Positions 17,165 through 27,962 of a stretch of 64,000 nt of DNA are shown in pieces. The notes below the pieces were generated by a model. It was not told where the DNA came from. It was given only the letters and a program-made list of their open reading frames with translations, and did no database searches. The position numbers and the translations under genes are program-made. Position 1 is the first letter of the stretch. Every line of letters starts with the position of its first letter. This stretch comes from an uncultured Lachnospiraceae bacterium (GTDB lineage Bacteria > Bacillota > Clostridia > Lachnospirales > Lachnospiraceae): NCBI GenBank assembly GCA_947632555.1, contig CANRPU010000011.1, positions 36,828 to 100,827 on the forward strand, read 5' to 3'.

Positions 17165-20122
17165 ATGAAAAAAAGATTCGGAAAGATACTGCCGTCCTTA
17201 CTGCTGTGCGCGGTCGGAGCCGCGGTGGTGGTGATAGGTGTTGTTTATTTTAACTTTATTTCCCGGAAGATTTACGCGGACAGCGCGGTCCACCTGGAGG
17301 AGATTTACAGTCAGGTGAACCGTTCTTTCGGCGCGTTTATGGAAAGAAACTGGGGACTGCTGGAAAGCTGGGGCAATACCTTTGCCGAAGAGGATATGGA
17401 GGATGCCGGGATAGCCGGACTCATTGAAAAAGAACAGGGCTACTGGGGATTTTCGGAATTTTATTTCCTGGCAGAGGACGGGACCTGCATAACGCCGGAC
17501 GGCACGAGGAACAGTGTGGAGCCGGGAGAGGAATGGGATATCCTGACGCGGCTGAGGGAGCCTGTTATGGTGGGCGGGACGCTTCCTGACGGACAGGGCG
17601 TCACCGTTTTTGCCGTTCCGCTGCGGGAAGGGAGATATCAGGGCTTTACGTACGACGCCATCGCCGTCAGCTACACCAACGCGGATATGGCCGGTTCCCT
17701 GAAGGTGGACGCGTTTTCAGGAAACGCCAGATGTTTTGTCATCCACAGCGACGGCAGCGTGCTGCTCTCCACCCAGACGGGAGGAAACGTATTCGGGAAT
17801 TATCTGTCCTATCTGGAGGCGGCTTCCGATCTGGACGGAGAGGAACTGGCCAGGATCCAGGAAGACTGGGCGAACGAAACTTCCGGCCAGCTGCGGTGTA
17901 AGATCGGAGGCGTGAGCCACTGCATCCTGTATCAGCCCGTAGGGTATCAGGGCTATATACTCTTGAGCGTAGTGCCGCAGAACGTGGTGAGCGCCGGCTT
18001 TTTGTCGGTGCAGAAGATCACCATACTGGCGCTGATCGTGATCTTCCTGCTGGTGGGGATGATGGTGCTGGCGCCCATTCTGCTGCGCAGCCGCAAGCTG
18101 TTCCGGCGGACCAGAACGGAGCTGCGGTACAGGGAATCCATGTTCGACGTGCTTTCCAACAATGTGGACGATATTTTTATCATGCTGGATATCGAGAAGG
18201 GACGGGTGGATTATATCAGTCCCAATATTGAAAGGCTGCTGGGGATCCCGGCGGCGGAAGCCAAGGAAAATATCAGGGTAATGGAAAAGTGCGCCGTGAA
18301 TTACAATGTGGTGATACCCAAAAAGGAGCTGGAAGCGATCCCTCTTCACGGGAACAAATACTGGGAATGCGAGTATATGCACCAGAATACCGGTGAGCGC
18401 CGCTGGTACAGAATGACGGTGTACCACATGAATATTCAGGAAGTGACGAAATATATCGTGGTGCTTTCCGACCGTACTCAGGAGCAGCAGATGAACCAGA
18501 ATCTGCAGGAAGCGCTGACCGCGGCCAAAAGCGCCAATGAGGCCAAAAGCAATTTTCTTTCCAATATGTCCCACGATATTCGTACGCCCATGAACGCCAT
18601 TGTGGGATTTTCCATGCTGCTGGAGAAGGACGCCCAGAACGCGGACAAGGTACGGGAGTACGCGCGCAAGATAACGGCATCCAGCCAGCATCTGCTCAGC
18701 CTGATCAACGACGTGCTGGATATGAGCAAGATCGAGAGCGGTAAGACCTCTTTAAACGTGGACCGCTTCAGTCTGCCGGAGCTTCTGGAAGACCTGCACA
18801 TCATCATCATGCCCCAGGCAAAGGCCAAAAAACAGAAATTTACCATGCATACCCAGGGAGCGCTGCCGGAACAGATAGTAGGGGATAAACTGCGCCTGAA
18901 CCAGATCCTGCTCAATCTTCTTTCCAACGCGGTCAAATATACCCCGGACGGCGGCGAGGTGGATTTCTCGGTGTCGGAGATTTCCCGGACAGCGCAGCAG
19001 TACGCGCAGCTGCGGTTTGAAGTGCGCGACAACGGCATTGGAATGAGTGAAGAATTTCAGAAAAATATTTTCGCGCCTTTCAGCAGGGAGATCAGTTCCG
19101 TTACCAACAAAGTGCAGGGAACGGGCCTGGGGATGGCCATTACGAAAAACCTGGTGGATCTGATGGGCGGCGTGATAAAGGTGGAGAGCCGGACAGGCCT
19201 GGGCAGCACCTTTACCGTGGAACTGTCTTTTGTGCTTCCTGAGCAGGAGGAAGTGGAGGCCATGCTGAAACAGAAGATCACCCGTATGCTGGTGGCGGAC
19301 GATGAAGAAGACATCTGTCTGGCCATACGGACTATGATGCACGATACCGGTGTGGACGTGTGCTGCGTGAACAACGGAGCGGACGCGGTGGAAAGAGCCG
19401 TTTCGGCCTGCCGAAACGGGGAAGGCTTTCAGGTGATCCTGCTGGATTGGAAGATGCCGGGGCTGAACGGTGTGGAAACTGCCCGTAAGATCAGGGAAGA
19501 GATCGGAAAAGATGTCCCGATCCTGGTGCTGACCTCTTACGACTGGAGCGAGATCGAAGAGGAGGCCAGAGAGGCCGGTATCAACGCGTTTATGTCCAAA
19601 CCGTTCTTTGTATCCACATTCTGGCAGGTGATCAGGCCTCTGTTCGCTGACCTGACGGCTCAGCAGGAAAAGCGGGAAAGCGCCGGCGATACGGCCGGGG
19701 AAGACCAAGCGCGCGTCATGGCCGGAAGGCATTTCCTGGTAGCGGAGGACAATGAGCTGAACGCGGAGATCCTGACGGAGATGCTGAGCATGGAAGGGGC
19801 GGACTGTGATCTGGCCGTAAACGGCGCGGAGGCGGTGGAGATGTTCCGGCGTTCCGCTCCCGGCGAATATGATATGGTCCTGATGGACGTGCAGATGCCC
19901 GTGATGAACGGCTACGAAGCAACCAGACAGATCCGTGCCTGCGGACATCCCGCGGCTGCCCGGATCCCCATTGTGGCCATGACGGCGAACACCTTCGCCG
20001 AGGATGTGCGCAACGCCATGGATGCCGGAATGGACGGACATCTGGCAAAACCCATCGACATGACGGCGGTGCGGGAAATGATCGGCCGCCTGCTGAATCG
20101 GGATCCGGCGGAAGATAAATGA
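17165..20122 (+). CDS. Hybrid sensor histidine kinase with two receiver domains
   Basis: The product of about 985 residues has an N-terminal membrane helix, an extracellular sensor domain (about 35-280) with a Cache-like look (STQTGGNVFGNY, GYILLSVVPQNV), and a second helix near 285-310. A PAS-like region (about 320-440) follows. The HisKA domain has NMSHDIRTP (His470), then the ATPase domain with VRDNGIGMS and GTGLGMAI. Two receivers follow with phospho-acceptors Asp761 (LLDWKMPG) and Asp908 (LMDVQMPV). There is no DNA-binding output or HPt domain. Starts at 17129 and 17144 are possible; 17165 gives a typical membrane N-terminus. It is followed within 30 bases by a binding-protein gene. Confidence 0.92.
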   Translation: MKKRFGKILPSLLLCAVGAAVVVIGVVYFNFISRKIYADSAVHLEEIYSQVNRSFGAFMERNWGLLESWGNTFAEEDMEDAGIAGLIEKEQGYWGFSEFYFLAEDGTCITPDGTRNSVEPGEEWDILTRLREPVMVGGTLPDGQGVTVFAVPLREGRYQGFTYDAIAVSYTNADMAGSLKVDAFSGNARCFVIHSDGSVLLSTQTGGNVFGNYLSYLEAASDLDGEELARIQEDWANETSGQLRCKIGGVSHCILYQPVGYQGYILLSVVPQNVVSAGFLSVQKITILALIVIFLLVGMMVLAPILLRSRKLFRRTRTELRYRESMFDVLSNNVDDIFIMLDIEKGRVDYISPNIERLLGIPAAEAKENIRVMEKCAVNYNVVIPKKELEAIPLHGNKYWECEYMHQNTGERRWYRMTVYHMNIQEVTKYIVVLSDRTQEQQMNQNLQEALTAAKSANEAKSNFLSNMSHDIRTPMNAIVGFSMLLEKDAQNADKVREYARKITASSQHLLSLINDVLDMSKIESGKTSLNVDRFSLPELLEDLHIIIMPQAKAKKQKFTMHTQGALPEQIVGDKLRLNQILLNLLSNAVKYTPDGGEVDFSVSEISRTAQQYAQLRFEVRDNGIGMSEEFQKNIFAPFSREISSVTNKVQGTGLGMAITKNLVDLMGGVIKVESRTGLGSTFTVELSFVLPEQEEVEAMLKQKITRMLVADDEEDICLAIRTMMHDTGVDVCCVNNGADAVERAVSACRNGEGFQVILLDWKMPGLNGVETARKIREEIGKDVPILVLTSYDWSEIEEEAREAGINAFMSKPFFVSTFWQVIRPLFADLTAQQEKRESAGDTAGEDQARVMAGRHFLVAEDNELNAEILTEMLSMEGADCDLAVNGAEAVEMFRRSAPGEYDMVLMDVQMPVMNGYEATRQIRACGHPAAARIPIVAMTANTFAEDVRNAMDAGMDGHLAKPIDMTAVREMIGRLLNRDPAEDK

Positions 20123-20149
20123 AATGAAAAGAGAAAAGACGGAGGATAA

Positions 20150-21445
20150 ATGAAAAAAGGAAAAAGAAGAACAATGTGGAAAAAGTGTCTGTGCATATTG
20201 TTTGTGTTTATCATACCGTTTTCCCTGGCTGCCTGTCAGGATTCTCTACAGCCGGGAGCGGTCACTCTGACCATCATGGGAAAAAAGAGCGATCTGGAGA
20301 AAAGCTATATGACCGCTATTTTTCAGAGGTATGAAGAAAAGACGGGAAACAGGCTGGAGATCATCGCTTACGAGGATTCGGAGTTTGAAGCCGCTGCCGC
20401 CAGGGATTTTGAAAACGGGGATATACCGGATATCTTTTTACATTTTCATAACGCGGATCTGACCCGTTTTAACACAGCCGAAAATTTTTACTATCTGAAC
20501 GGGGAAAGCTGGGAAGCGGACCTGACGGAAAGCGCCAGGGATTACTGCCAGGATAAGGACGGGAATCTTTTAGGACTGCCTTTCTGGGAAAATTCCGTTT
20601 CCGGCTGTTACTACAACAAGACCATACTGGACAGCCTGGGATTGAAGCCGGCTTCCACACAGGCCGAATTTGACATGCTCTGTCAGGCGCTCACGGAAGC
20701 GGGCTATACGCCTGTCTGCTGGCCCGCGGACGGCTGCTCGTGGATGGCGCAGTTCGGGCTGGATCCCGTGTTCGCGGACGAGCCGCTGCTGCTGGAAAGC
20801 CTGAACCGGAATGAGATCACTTACGCGGAGATCCCGGCGGTGGAGGATATGATACAGTGGATCGCGGACGCGGCGGATAAAGGCTGGTTCGGAGAGAAAT
20901 ACCTGGAATGGGGCTGGTCCGATATCAGTTCCGTCATGGGTTCGGGAGAAGCGGTGATGACCTTTATCTGGGATACCTGGTTTTATACGGATTTTGAACC
21001 TGGGCAGACCTATTCGCTGGAGGACTTCGCGGTCATGCCCGTGTTTCTGAACACGGCGGAGAAAGGCACGTATGAAGGCGGCAATCTGAATATGATGATG
21101 GTGAACAAAAACGGCGAACAGGTGGAGGAGGCTCTGGAATTTCTGCGTTTCTGCGCGGAACCGGAAAATTATAATACTGCTTTTGACGGTATTGCCACAG
21201 TCAACTGCTTTAACGGGCAGACTACCAATATTCAGTCCCACATGGTAACGGATGCGCTGGACTCTATTTCGGAGTATGAACGGGTATCCACGGCCGCTTC
21301 CAAAATAGTGGGATACAGCGCGGAGGATGTGGCCTGCGCGCTGGACGCTCTGTTTCATGATAAAACGGATGTGCCGGGCTGCGTGGAACTCATGGACCGG
21401 TATCGTGTGGAAGAAGCGTTGAAATACGGGACCGGCGGCTTTTAA
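20150..21445 (+). CDS. Extracellular solute-binding lipoprotein (family 1)
   Basis: This 431-residue lipoprotein has its lipobox in FSLAAC (Cys29) and a family 1 ABC sugar-binding fold: VTLTIMGKKSD at the start of the first lobe, then GDIPDIFLHFHNAD, LLGLPFWENSVSGCYYNKTIL and a C-terminal FLRFCAEPEN. It has no permease next to it. Instead it sits between two sensor kinases, so it may present a ligand to one of them or to the chemoreceptor rather than to an importer. The ligand is unknown; a sugar is most likely for this fold. The start at 20150 is preceded by GGAGGA. Confidence 0.85.
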   Translation: MKKGKRRTMWKKCLCILFVFIIPFSLAACQDSLQPGAVTLTIMGKKSDLEKSYMTAIFQRYEEKTGNRLEIIAYEDSEFEAAAARDFENGDIPDIFLHFHNADLTRFNTAENFYYLNGESWEADLTESARDYCQDKDGNLLGLPFWENSVSGCYYNKTILDSLGLKPASTQAEFDMLCQALTEAGYTPVCWPADGCSWMAQFGLDPVFADEPLLLESLNRNEITYAEIPAVEDMIQWIADAADKGWFGEKYLEWGWSDISSVMGSGEAVMTFIWDTWFYTDFEPGQTYSLEDFAVMPVFLNTAEKGTYEGGNLNMMMVNKNGEQVEEALEFLRFCAEPENYNTAFDGIATVNCFNGQTTNIQSHMVTDALDSISEYERVSTAASKIVGYSAEDVACALDALFHDKTDVPGCVELMDRYRVEEALKYGTGGF

Positions 21446-21481
21446 CAGATCGACGGACTGTTGTACGAAAGGCGGAAAAAG

Positions 21482-23593
21482 GTGAAAAACGGGGGATGGA
21501 AAAAAACGGCGGCGGTACTGCTTGCCGCGGTACTCGCCGGGCTCTGTGCGGGCCTGCCGGTATACGCGAAGGAGGCGGAATCGCCAAAAAGCCTGTTTAC
21601 GGAAGAAGAACTGGCCTATATCGCGGAAGGCAGGACTTTAAAGGTGGGCTATGTCTGCGACAGGATACCGGTTTCTTTTCAGGGAAAGGATGGCAGCCTG
21701 GCGGGGATCTCCAGGCAGATATTTGACAGGATCGAACAGATCAGCGGCCTGCGCTTTGAGTATGTACCGATCCCGGCGGGAGATATCACTTACGATTATC
21801 TTCTCACGAAAGGGTTTGATCTGGTCACCAGCGTGGAATACAACAAGGAAAACCAGGCGGCCAGAGGGATCCTGATGAGCGATCCCTACCTTTCCAGCAG
21901 AAAGGTGGTGGTGGCGAAGGAAGCGCTCCGTCTGGAACCGGACGCGCATTTTACCGTGGCGATCTCCACCGGTTCTCAGACTATCCGAAAAGTGATCAAC
22001 GACCAGTATCCCAATTTTAAACTGGTGGATTATGACAGTATTGAAGACTGCCTGGACGCGGTCAGCAAGGGAGAAGCGGATCTGCTGATCCAGAACCAGT
22101 ATGTGGCGGAATACTGGCTGTATAAGCCCATCTATCACGACCTGGTGGTGATCCCCATGCTGGAAATGCAGGATCAGTATTGTTTTTCCGCGGTAGTGCC
22201 GCTGGAGCAGGATAACGGCACGGATTGGCGGGAGAAGGAACTTGCCATTTCCATCATCAACAAATCCATAGCGCAGATGTCCAACGGAGAAGTGGCGGCG
22301 TATATCATTACCTCCACGCTGTCCAATATGTATGAATATTCCGTCTGGGATTTTCTGTACCAGTACCGCTACTCCGTGATCCTGCTGGTTACCGCGGCCC
22401 TGCTGATCACCGCGCTGGTATATGTGAGCATCCTGTTCAGAGTGCGGGCCATTAAAGCCGGGGCGGACGCCAAGGCAAAAGGGGATTTCCTGTCATCCAT
22501 GAGTCATGAGATACGAACCCCGCTGAACGGACTGGTCAGCCTGAATTATCTGATGTCCCAGAACGTGGGCGATCAGGAAAAAATATCGGACTATCTGCGG
22601 CAGTCTTCCGTTGTGACACAGTATCTGCTCTTTTTGGTGAACAATATCCTGGATATGTCGATGCTCCAGGACGGGAAAATGGAACTGGAAAAGAAACCGG
22701 TGAACCTGCGGCTCCTGATGGATACCATGGAATCCGTGGAAAGAAGGAATATGGAGGACGCCGGAATTGATTTCAGGGTAAAAGCCGCGCTGCCCTGTCC
22801 GGTCGTGACCGGCGATGCGGTCAGGATCCAGCAGGTCATACTGAACCTTCTGGAAAATGCCTGCAAATACACGGACAGAGGAGGAAGCGTGAACGTAACG
22901 GCCAGCCAGGAAGAAAGCGGCGGGAAGATCCTGACCAGGATAGAGGTGGCCGATACCGGACGGGGTATCAGCGAGGAATTTCAGAAAAAGATATTCAAGC
23001 CGTTTACCCAGGAAAGAAAAACGGTTTCCAAGGGCAATCAGGGAACAGGTCTGGGACTGGCGATCTGCGCTCTTTTGGCCGAACGGATGGGCGGCAGCCT
23101 GAGCGTAGAGAGCAGGCCGGGCGAGGGAAGCAGATTTACCTTTGTATTCGCGGGTATCCGCGTGTCTTCTGAAGAAGAGGAGGAAGGACCTGCGGAGCAG
23201 GCGGGAGGGGCGGAAAAACCCCGTATCCTGATCGCCGAGGACAATGAGCTCAACGCGCAGATCCTGATGGAGGTACTGGAAGAGGAAGGCTATCAGGTAT
23301 CGCATGTGGAGGACGGGCAGAAGGCGCTGGAGGCTTTCGCGGCGTCCGAACCCGGGGAGTACGGCGTGATCCTGATGGATCTGCTGATGCCCGGAATGAA
23401 CGGCTTTGAAGCGACAAAGGCGATACGGGCCCTGGAACGACCTGACGCTGCTGCGGTCAGGATATTCGCCAGCACGGCCAACACGATGCAGGAGGATAAG
23501 GAAAGGGCGTTTGCCAGCGGCATGGATGATTTTATCGAGAAACCTATTAACGTAAAGGAACTGTTAAAAAAGATTCAGCTTTCGCGCCGGTAA
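21482..23593 (+). CDS. Hybrid histidine kinase with periplasmic-binding sensor domain
   Basis: The 703-residue protein begins with a signal peptide or signal anchor. It is followed by a family 3 (amino-acid type) binding domain at about 30-270 ([27 protein letters not shown]), a membrane helix near 290-315, HisKA with [10 protein letters not shown] (His342), an ATPase domain ([23 protein letters not shown]) and a C-terminal receiver with Asp633 (LMDLLMPG). No DNA-binding output is present. The start is taken as GTG 21482 after AAAGGCGG; TTG 21461 would add seven residues. A small molecule bound by the extracellular domain would control phosphorylation. Confidence 0.9.
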   Translation: MKNGGWKKTAAVLLAAVLAGLCAGLPVYAKEAESPKSLFTEEELAYIAEGRTLKVGYVCDRIPVSFQGKDGSLAGISRQIFDRIEQISGLRFEYVPIPAGDITYDYLLTKGFDLVTSVEYNKENQAARGILMSDPYLSSRKVVVAKEALRLEPDAHFTVAISTGSQTIRKVINDQYPNFKLVDYDSIEDCLDAVSKGEADLLIQNQYVAEYWLYKPIYHDLVVIPMLEMQDQYCFSAVVPLEQDNGTDWREKELAISIINKSIAQMSNGEVAAYIITSTLSNMYEYSVWDFLYQYRYSVILLVTAALLITALVYVSILFRVRAIKAGADAKAKGDFLSSMSHEIRTPLNGLVSLNYLMSQNVGDQEKISDYLRQSSVVTQYLLFLVNNILDMSMLQDGKMELEKKPVNLRLLMDTMESVERRNMEDAGIDFRVKAALPCPVVTGDAVRIQQVILNLLENACKYTDRGGSVNVTASQEESGGKILTRIEVADTGRGISEEFQKKIFKPFTQERKTVSKGNQGTGLGLAICALLAERMGGSLSVESRPGEGSRFTFVFAGIRVSSEEEEEGPAEQAGGAEKPRILIAEDNELNAQILMEVLEEEGYQVSHVEDGQKALEAFAASEPGEYGVILMDLLMPGMNGFEATKAIRALERPDAAAVRIFASTANTMQEDKERAFASGMDDFIEKPINVKELLKKIQLSRR

Positions 23594-23628
23594 GGGGAAC
23601 CCGCGTAAGCAGGAAGGGGAACAAAGGG

Positions 23629-25356
23629 ATGAAACAAAAAACAAGGGGACTGAGTATCAGCATGAAGATCCTGATCCCTGCCACGCTGATCATTATCGCG
23701 CTCTGTCTGGCTCTGGGGATCAATTCCTACAGGAGGACCGCGGCCGGCTTTATCGCCATGGGCGTAGAGGAGGCGGATATGGCTTCTTCTATCGCGGTGG
23801 AAGTGATCGACGGAGATCTGGCGGGAGAGGTGGCGGCCGCGGGAGATGAGAACAGCGAGGCTTATCAGACACTGCTCTCCGCCATGCGTTCCGTTCAGGA
23901 GAACTGCGGGATCGCTTTTCTGTATTTTCTGTATACGGATGGATCCAGGGTGTACTACGGAGTGGACACGGATGCGACGGAAGGACATCGAGCGTCTGGC
24001 GAGGAGTTTGAGGAGTCCTACGCGGAGCTGGCCGACGTATTTTCGGGAAACGCCTATGTGCAGAATTATATTGACAGCACGGAGGATGGAGATCTGATCT
24101 CGGTGTACAAACCTGTAAAAGATTCCGCCGGAAAGATCGTGGGTATCCTGGGAAGCGATTATGACGCTTCCGGCGTATCCGCAAGGCTGACGGCGGTGCT
24201 CTGGCAGACTGTTTTGATCTCCGCTGTCTGTCTGGCGTTGGCCATTCTTGTCCTGAATATCATTGTCATGAGCATTTTAAAGAGCCTGCGGGTAGTGGAC
24301 GGAAAAATCTACGATCTGGTGCACAGCGAGGGGGATCTGACGCGGAAGCTGGAGATCCGTTCCGGTGATGAAATGGAGCTGATCGCGGGGAATGTGAACG
24401 GACTGCTGGAGCATATCCGGAGCATTATGCTGAAGATCGCGTCCAACGCGGGGCAGATCAACGGCTCCGCCAAAAACGTGGTATCCAGCCTTTCCAGCGC
24501 GACGGGCAGTATCACCGATATATCGGCTACCATGGAAGAGATGAGCGCCGCTATGGAAGAAACCAACGCATCGTTGAGCCAGGTCAACGAATCTATCCGG
24601 AACATATACAATGAAATCGAAGAAATCTCCTCCAGGGCCGTAGAGGGAAGGAACTCTTCCGCGGATACCATGAAAAAAGCGGAAAAGGTGTTTGAGAACG
24701 CGGAAACGGAACAGCAAAACGCGAGAACTCTCGCCAAGGAAATGGCGGAGGCGGTCAATGAAAAGATCGCCCGTTCCAAAGCGGTGGAGGAAATCAGCGG
24801 GCTGACGGACAATATCATCAACATCACGGATCAGACCAATCTGCTGGCGTTAAACGCCAGCATTGAAGCGGCGCGGGCCGGCGAGGCGGGAAAAGGCTTC
24901 GCGGTGGTGGCGGATGAGATCGGAAAGCTGGCCACCAATTCCGCGGAAGCGGCGATACAGATACAGAAGGTGAGCGGGGAAGTGGTGGAAGCGGTGAACG
25001 AGCTGGCCATGAAAGCGGAAGAAATGCTGGCCTTTCTGGACGAAACCGCCATGCAGGGATATGAAAAGCTGCTGTCCACCAGCCGGGACTATCGCGGCGA
25101 TGTGGGCGATATGAACAGGATGATGCAGGATTTTGCCAGCGAGAGCGGGCAGCTGAGGGAGAACATAGACAGCATCAAGGTGGCTGTGGAGGACGTGAAT
25201 CTGGCTGTGGAAGAAAGCACCAAGGGCGTGGCTTATGTGGCCCAGATGGCCGTGGATCTGACGGCGAATGTGGGCAGTATCGGCCAGGAGGCCAATACCA
25301 ATATGGATGTGGCGATCCGCCTGAACGAAGAGGTTGGCAAGTTTAAGCTGCAGTAA
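23629..25356 (+). CDS. Methyl-accepting chemotaxis protein
   Basis: This 575-residue chemoreceptor has an N-terminal helix, an extracellular single-Cache-like domain (about 35-190, with [17 protein letters not shown] and [12 protein letters not shown]), a second helix near 195-220, a HAMP region with [16 protein letters not shown], and a long coiled-coil signalling domain. The hairpin tip is seen in [21 protein letters not shown] and [11 protein letters not shown]. It is the last gene of the sensory cluster. No cheA, cheW or flagellar gene is in the window, so its partners lie elsewhere. Confidence 0.93.
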   Translation: MKQKTRGLSISMKILIPATLIIIALCLALGINSYRRTAAGFIAMGVEEADMASSIAVEVIDGDLAGEVAAAGDENSEAYQTLLSAMRSVQENCGIAFLYFLYTDGSRVYYGVDTDATEGHRASGEEFEESYAELADVFSGNAYVQNYIDSTEDGDLISVYKPVKDSAGKIVGILGSDYDASGVSARLTAVLWQTVLISAVCLALAILVLNIIVMSILKSLRVVDGKIYDLVHSEGDLTRKLEIRSGDEMELIAGNVNGLLEHIRSIMLKIASNAGQINGSAKNVVSSLSSATGSITDISATMEEMSAAMEETNASLSQVNESIRNIYNEIEEISSRAVEGRNSSADTMKKAEKVFENAETEQQNARTLAKEMAEAVNEKIARSKAVEEISGLTDNIINITDQTNLLALNASIEAARAGEAGKGFAVVADEIGKLATNSAEAAIQIQKVSGEVVEAVNELAMKAEEMLAFLDETAMQGYEKLLSTSRDYRGDVGDMNRMMQDFASESGQLRENIDSIKVAVEDVNLAVEESTKGVAYVAQMAVDLTANVGSIGQEANTNMDVAIRLNEEVGKFKLQ

Positions 25357-25358
25357 TA

Positions 25359-26687
25359 CTAGAACTTTGTTTTCAGCAGAGGATTGCGCAGCATATTGAC
25401 TATCAGAGGGATCACCATAACGCACCATACGATGGGCTCCGCGGCGATGATCCCGGCGTAGCCCGCGGCGGGCGCCAGGAAAAAGGTCACAAGTATCTTG
25501 CCGATGAGCTCCAGGGTGCTGGAAAAGATGGGCGTTCTGCTGTCCCCGAATCCCTGCATGCTGTTACGGAACAGGCAGATGACGGCGGGAACAAAATAGA
25601 AGGCCGTGTTGACGCGCAGATACAGAGTGGCGGTGGAGATAATCTCAGGATCCGTGGAAGCGGTGATCACGCGTATCAGGAAAGGCGAGATGGTGTTGGC
25701 TGCCAGGATCACGCCCAGGCACCAGCAGAAGGTGACCAGTACGGTATCCCGGATCCCCACCCGCAGACGTTCGTATCTGCCTGCGCCCAGGTTCTGGCCG
25801 CAGTAGGTAGCCAGGGTAGTGCCCAGGACGGAGAAGGGCAGCATGAAGACAGAAGTGATCTTGCGGGCAGCGGTATGCGCCACGATAATGTTCCTGCCGA
25901 AGGTATTGATGGCAGTCTGTAAAACGGCGGTTCCCAGGTTGACAAAGGATACCATGAAGGCCATGGAGATGCCGGCGGCGAACAGCTTGCGGTAAGTTTC
26001 AGGTTCCGGACGCCGGTCTTCCCGGGAAAGGGAAAGATCCGGGTATTTCCGGCGCATATAGAAAAAGCAGAGAAAAGCGGAAACCATCTGGGAGATCACG
26101 GTGGCCAGGGCGGCACCGCCCACGCCCATGCCAAAGAGCAGGATAAAGCCGTAATCCAGGAAGATATTCAAAAACGAAGCCAGTATCAGAAAAAGCAGGG
26201 GCGTAAAAGAATCGCCTATGGCTCTCAGGACGGCGGCGCACATGTTGTAGAGCGTGGAAGCCAGCAGACCGGCCAGGACGATGCCGAGATAGGAACGGGC
26301 ATCCCCCAGAATGGAAGCCTCCACACGCATAAGACGCAGAAGCGGGTTGAGGAACAGCAGGCAGAGGACGGTAATGGAAAGGGAAAGGCCGACGCTCAGG
26401 ACGATAGTGCCGCCCAGCGCTTTTTTCATATCCTTTTTGCTGCCGGCGCCGAAGCAGGTGGAGATGACAATGGCGCAGCCGTTGCAGAAGCCGTTTAAAA
26501 AACCGGTCAGCAGGTCGCTGACGGTGGTGGTGGCGCCTACGGCGGCAAGGGCGTCCCGGCCCAGGGTGGAGCCCACGATACGGGTATCCATCAGGCTGTA
26601 GAAAAGATTGAAAAGCTGTCCCGCGAACAGGGGAACAGCAAAGAGCATGATCAGTTTTAAGGGTTTTCCTTCCGTGAGATTTTTCAT
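25359..26687 (-). CDS. MATE family efflux transporter
   Basis: This 442-residue membrane protein has about twelve helices. Typical stretches are KLIMLFAVPLFAGQLFNLFYSLMD in its parts (AGQLFNLFYS), DALAAVGATT and GFCNGCAIVIS. The frame stays open far upstream, but the family N-terminus begins at MKNLTEGKPL, so the start at 26687 is chosen. It lies tail-to-tail with the chemoreceptor gene and head-to-head with the mannanase gene. Sodium- or proton-coupled export of cationic compounds is the family role; there is no hint of a specific substrate here. Confidence 0.9.
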   Translation of the reverse strand: MKNLTEGKPLKLIMLFAVPLFAGQLFNLFYSLMDTRIVGSTLGRDALAAVGATTTVSDLLTGFLNGFCNGCAIVISTCFGAGSKKDMKKALGGTIVLSVGLSLSITVLCLLFLNPLLRLMRVEASILGDARSYLGIVLAGLLASTLYNMCAAVLRAIGDSFTPLLFLILASFLNIFLDYGFILLFGMGVGGAALATVISQMVSAFLCFFYMRRKYPDLSLSREDRRPEPETYRKLFAAGISMAFMVSFVNLGTAVLQTAINTFGRNIIVAHTAARKITSVFMLPFSVLGTTLATYCGQNLGAGRYERLRVGIRDTVLVTFCWCLGVILAANTISPFLIRVITASTDPEIISTATLYLRVNTAFYFVPAVICLFRNSMQGFGDSRTPIFSSTLELIGKILVTFFLAPAAGYAGIIAAEPIVWCVMVIPLIVNMLRNPLLKTKF

Positions 26688-26725
26688 GGGTGGTATCTTG
26701 CCTTTCACGCGCGTATAGTGTAAAG

Positions 26726-26739
26726 TGCCGGTAACGGCA
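26726..26739. repeat. Inverted repeat between the MATE and mannanase genes
   Basis: TGCCG and CGGCA are arranged around a four-base centre in the 144-base divergent gap. The symmetry suits a dimeric regulator operator, but no second copy was found, so this is a weak candidate. Confidence 0.3.
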
Positions 26740-26831
26740 AATGGAGTATACCACAAATCATGAAACAGGGAAAGAGAAAATAGAAAACAGAAATACTGAT
26801 ATGCCGTTTCGCGGCGGAATGAGAGGGAAAG

Positions 26832-27953
26832 ATGATAAAAAGTAAGAAGACAAGCAATCGGATACGGGGCGGGATCATGCTGCTGGCAGCGCTGTGCCTG
26901 TTCTTTTCGGCGTGCGCCGAAGAGAGGGAGAACGGCGGGCAGGCAGGGACCGTATCCGCGGAAGAAACGGATACCGGTACCGTTTCTACGGAAACGGCCC
27001 CGGAGAACAGCGAGATAGACGTGGAGGCCCTGCGGCAGCAGACGGGTTTTTATGTGGAAGGCACCACCCTTTATGACGCCAACGGCAATCCGTTTATCAT
27101 GAGAGGGATCAATCATGCCTATACCTGGTTTCCGGATAAGCTGGAAACGGCCCTCGACGGCATCGCGGCTACGGACAGCAACTGTGTCCGGATCGTGCTT
27201 TCCGACGGGGAACAGTGGACCCGGACGCCTGCGGAAACGGTGGAACATATCATTGATCTCTGCAAAGAGAGAAAGATGATCGCGGTCCTGGAAGTACACG
27301 ACGCTACAGGGTACAAGGATAAGGAATCCCTGCTGGCGGCGGCGCAGTATTTTATAGATATCCGGGATGTCCTGATCGGAGAGGAAGATTACGTGATCGT
27401 CAACATTGCCAACGAGTGGCAGGGGGACAGCGAGTCCAAGGTCTGGGAAGAAGCGTATACGGAGGTGATTCCCATGCTGCGGGAAGCGGGTCTGGCGCAT
27501 ACGCTGCTGGTGGACAGTTCCGGCTGGGGACAGTTCGGGCGCTGCATTAAGGACGGCGGAGAAGCGGTACTGGGCTCGGATCCTTTGGGCAACGTGATGT
27601 TCGCGGTGCACATGTACGGCACCGCCGGAGGCAGTGAGGAAAGTATTCGGACCAATCTGGAGTACGCGCTGGACAGGGATCTCTGTGTCTGCGTGGGAGA
27701 ATTCGGTTATACCCACAGTGACGGCGATGTGGACGAGGCGTATCTGATGGAATACTGTGAGGAAAACGATATCGGATATATGGCCTGGTCCTGGAAGGGA
27801 AATTCCGGCGGCGTGGAATATCTGGACCTGGCGGTTTCCTGGGACGGCAGCGAACTGTCCGCGGACTGGGGCGATGTAGCCGTAAACGGGGAAAACGGTA
27901 TTCGGGAAACGGCCGAGATGTGTACGGTGTTTGAAGAAAGCAAAGAGGAGTAA
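26832..27953 (+). CDS. Secreted GH5-like endo-beta-mannanase lipoprotein
   Basis: The 373-residue lipoprotein has its lipobox at FFSAC (Cys28) and an acidic linker to about residue 58. A TIM-barrel glycoside hydrolase follows, starting GFYVEGTTLYDANGNPFIMRGINHAY. The acid/base is Glu195 in NIANEWQG and the nucleophile is Glu290 in GEFGY. This layout matches GH5 subfamily 8-like bacterial mannanases; cellulase activity is less likely. It would cut beta-1,4-mannan or glucomannan at the cell surface. An esterase lipoprotein gene follows ten bases later and a GH26 pair lies close by. Confidence 0.87.
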   Translation: MIKSKKTSNRIRGGIMLLAALCLFFSACAEERENGGQAGTVSAEETDTGTVSTETAPENSEIDVEALRQQTGFYVEGTTLYDANGNPFIMRGINHAYTWFPDKLETALDGIAATDSNCVRIVLSDGEQWTRTPAETVEHIIDLCKERKMIAVLEVHDATGYKDKESLLAAAQYFIDIRDVLIGEEDYVIVNIANEWQGDSESKVWEEAYTEVIPMLREAGLAHTLLVDSSGWGQFGRCIKDGGEAVLGSDPLGNVMFAVHMYGTAGGSEESIRTNLEYALDRDLCVCVGEFGYTHSDGDVDEAYLMEYCEENDIGYMAWSWKGNSGGVEYLDLAVSWDGSELSADWGDVAVNGENGIRETAEMCTVFEESKEE

Positions 27954-27962
27954 GAGAGGACC

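Noticed and set aside
26688..27716. Upstream extension of the MATE open frame on the - strand
   Set aside because: The MATE family N-terminus begins at 26687. The upstream part is antisense to the GH5-like gene and has no membrane-protein character.
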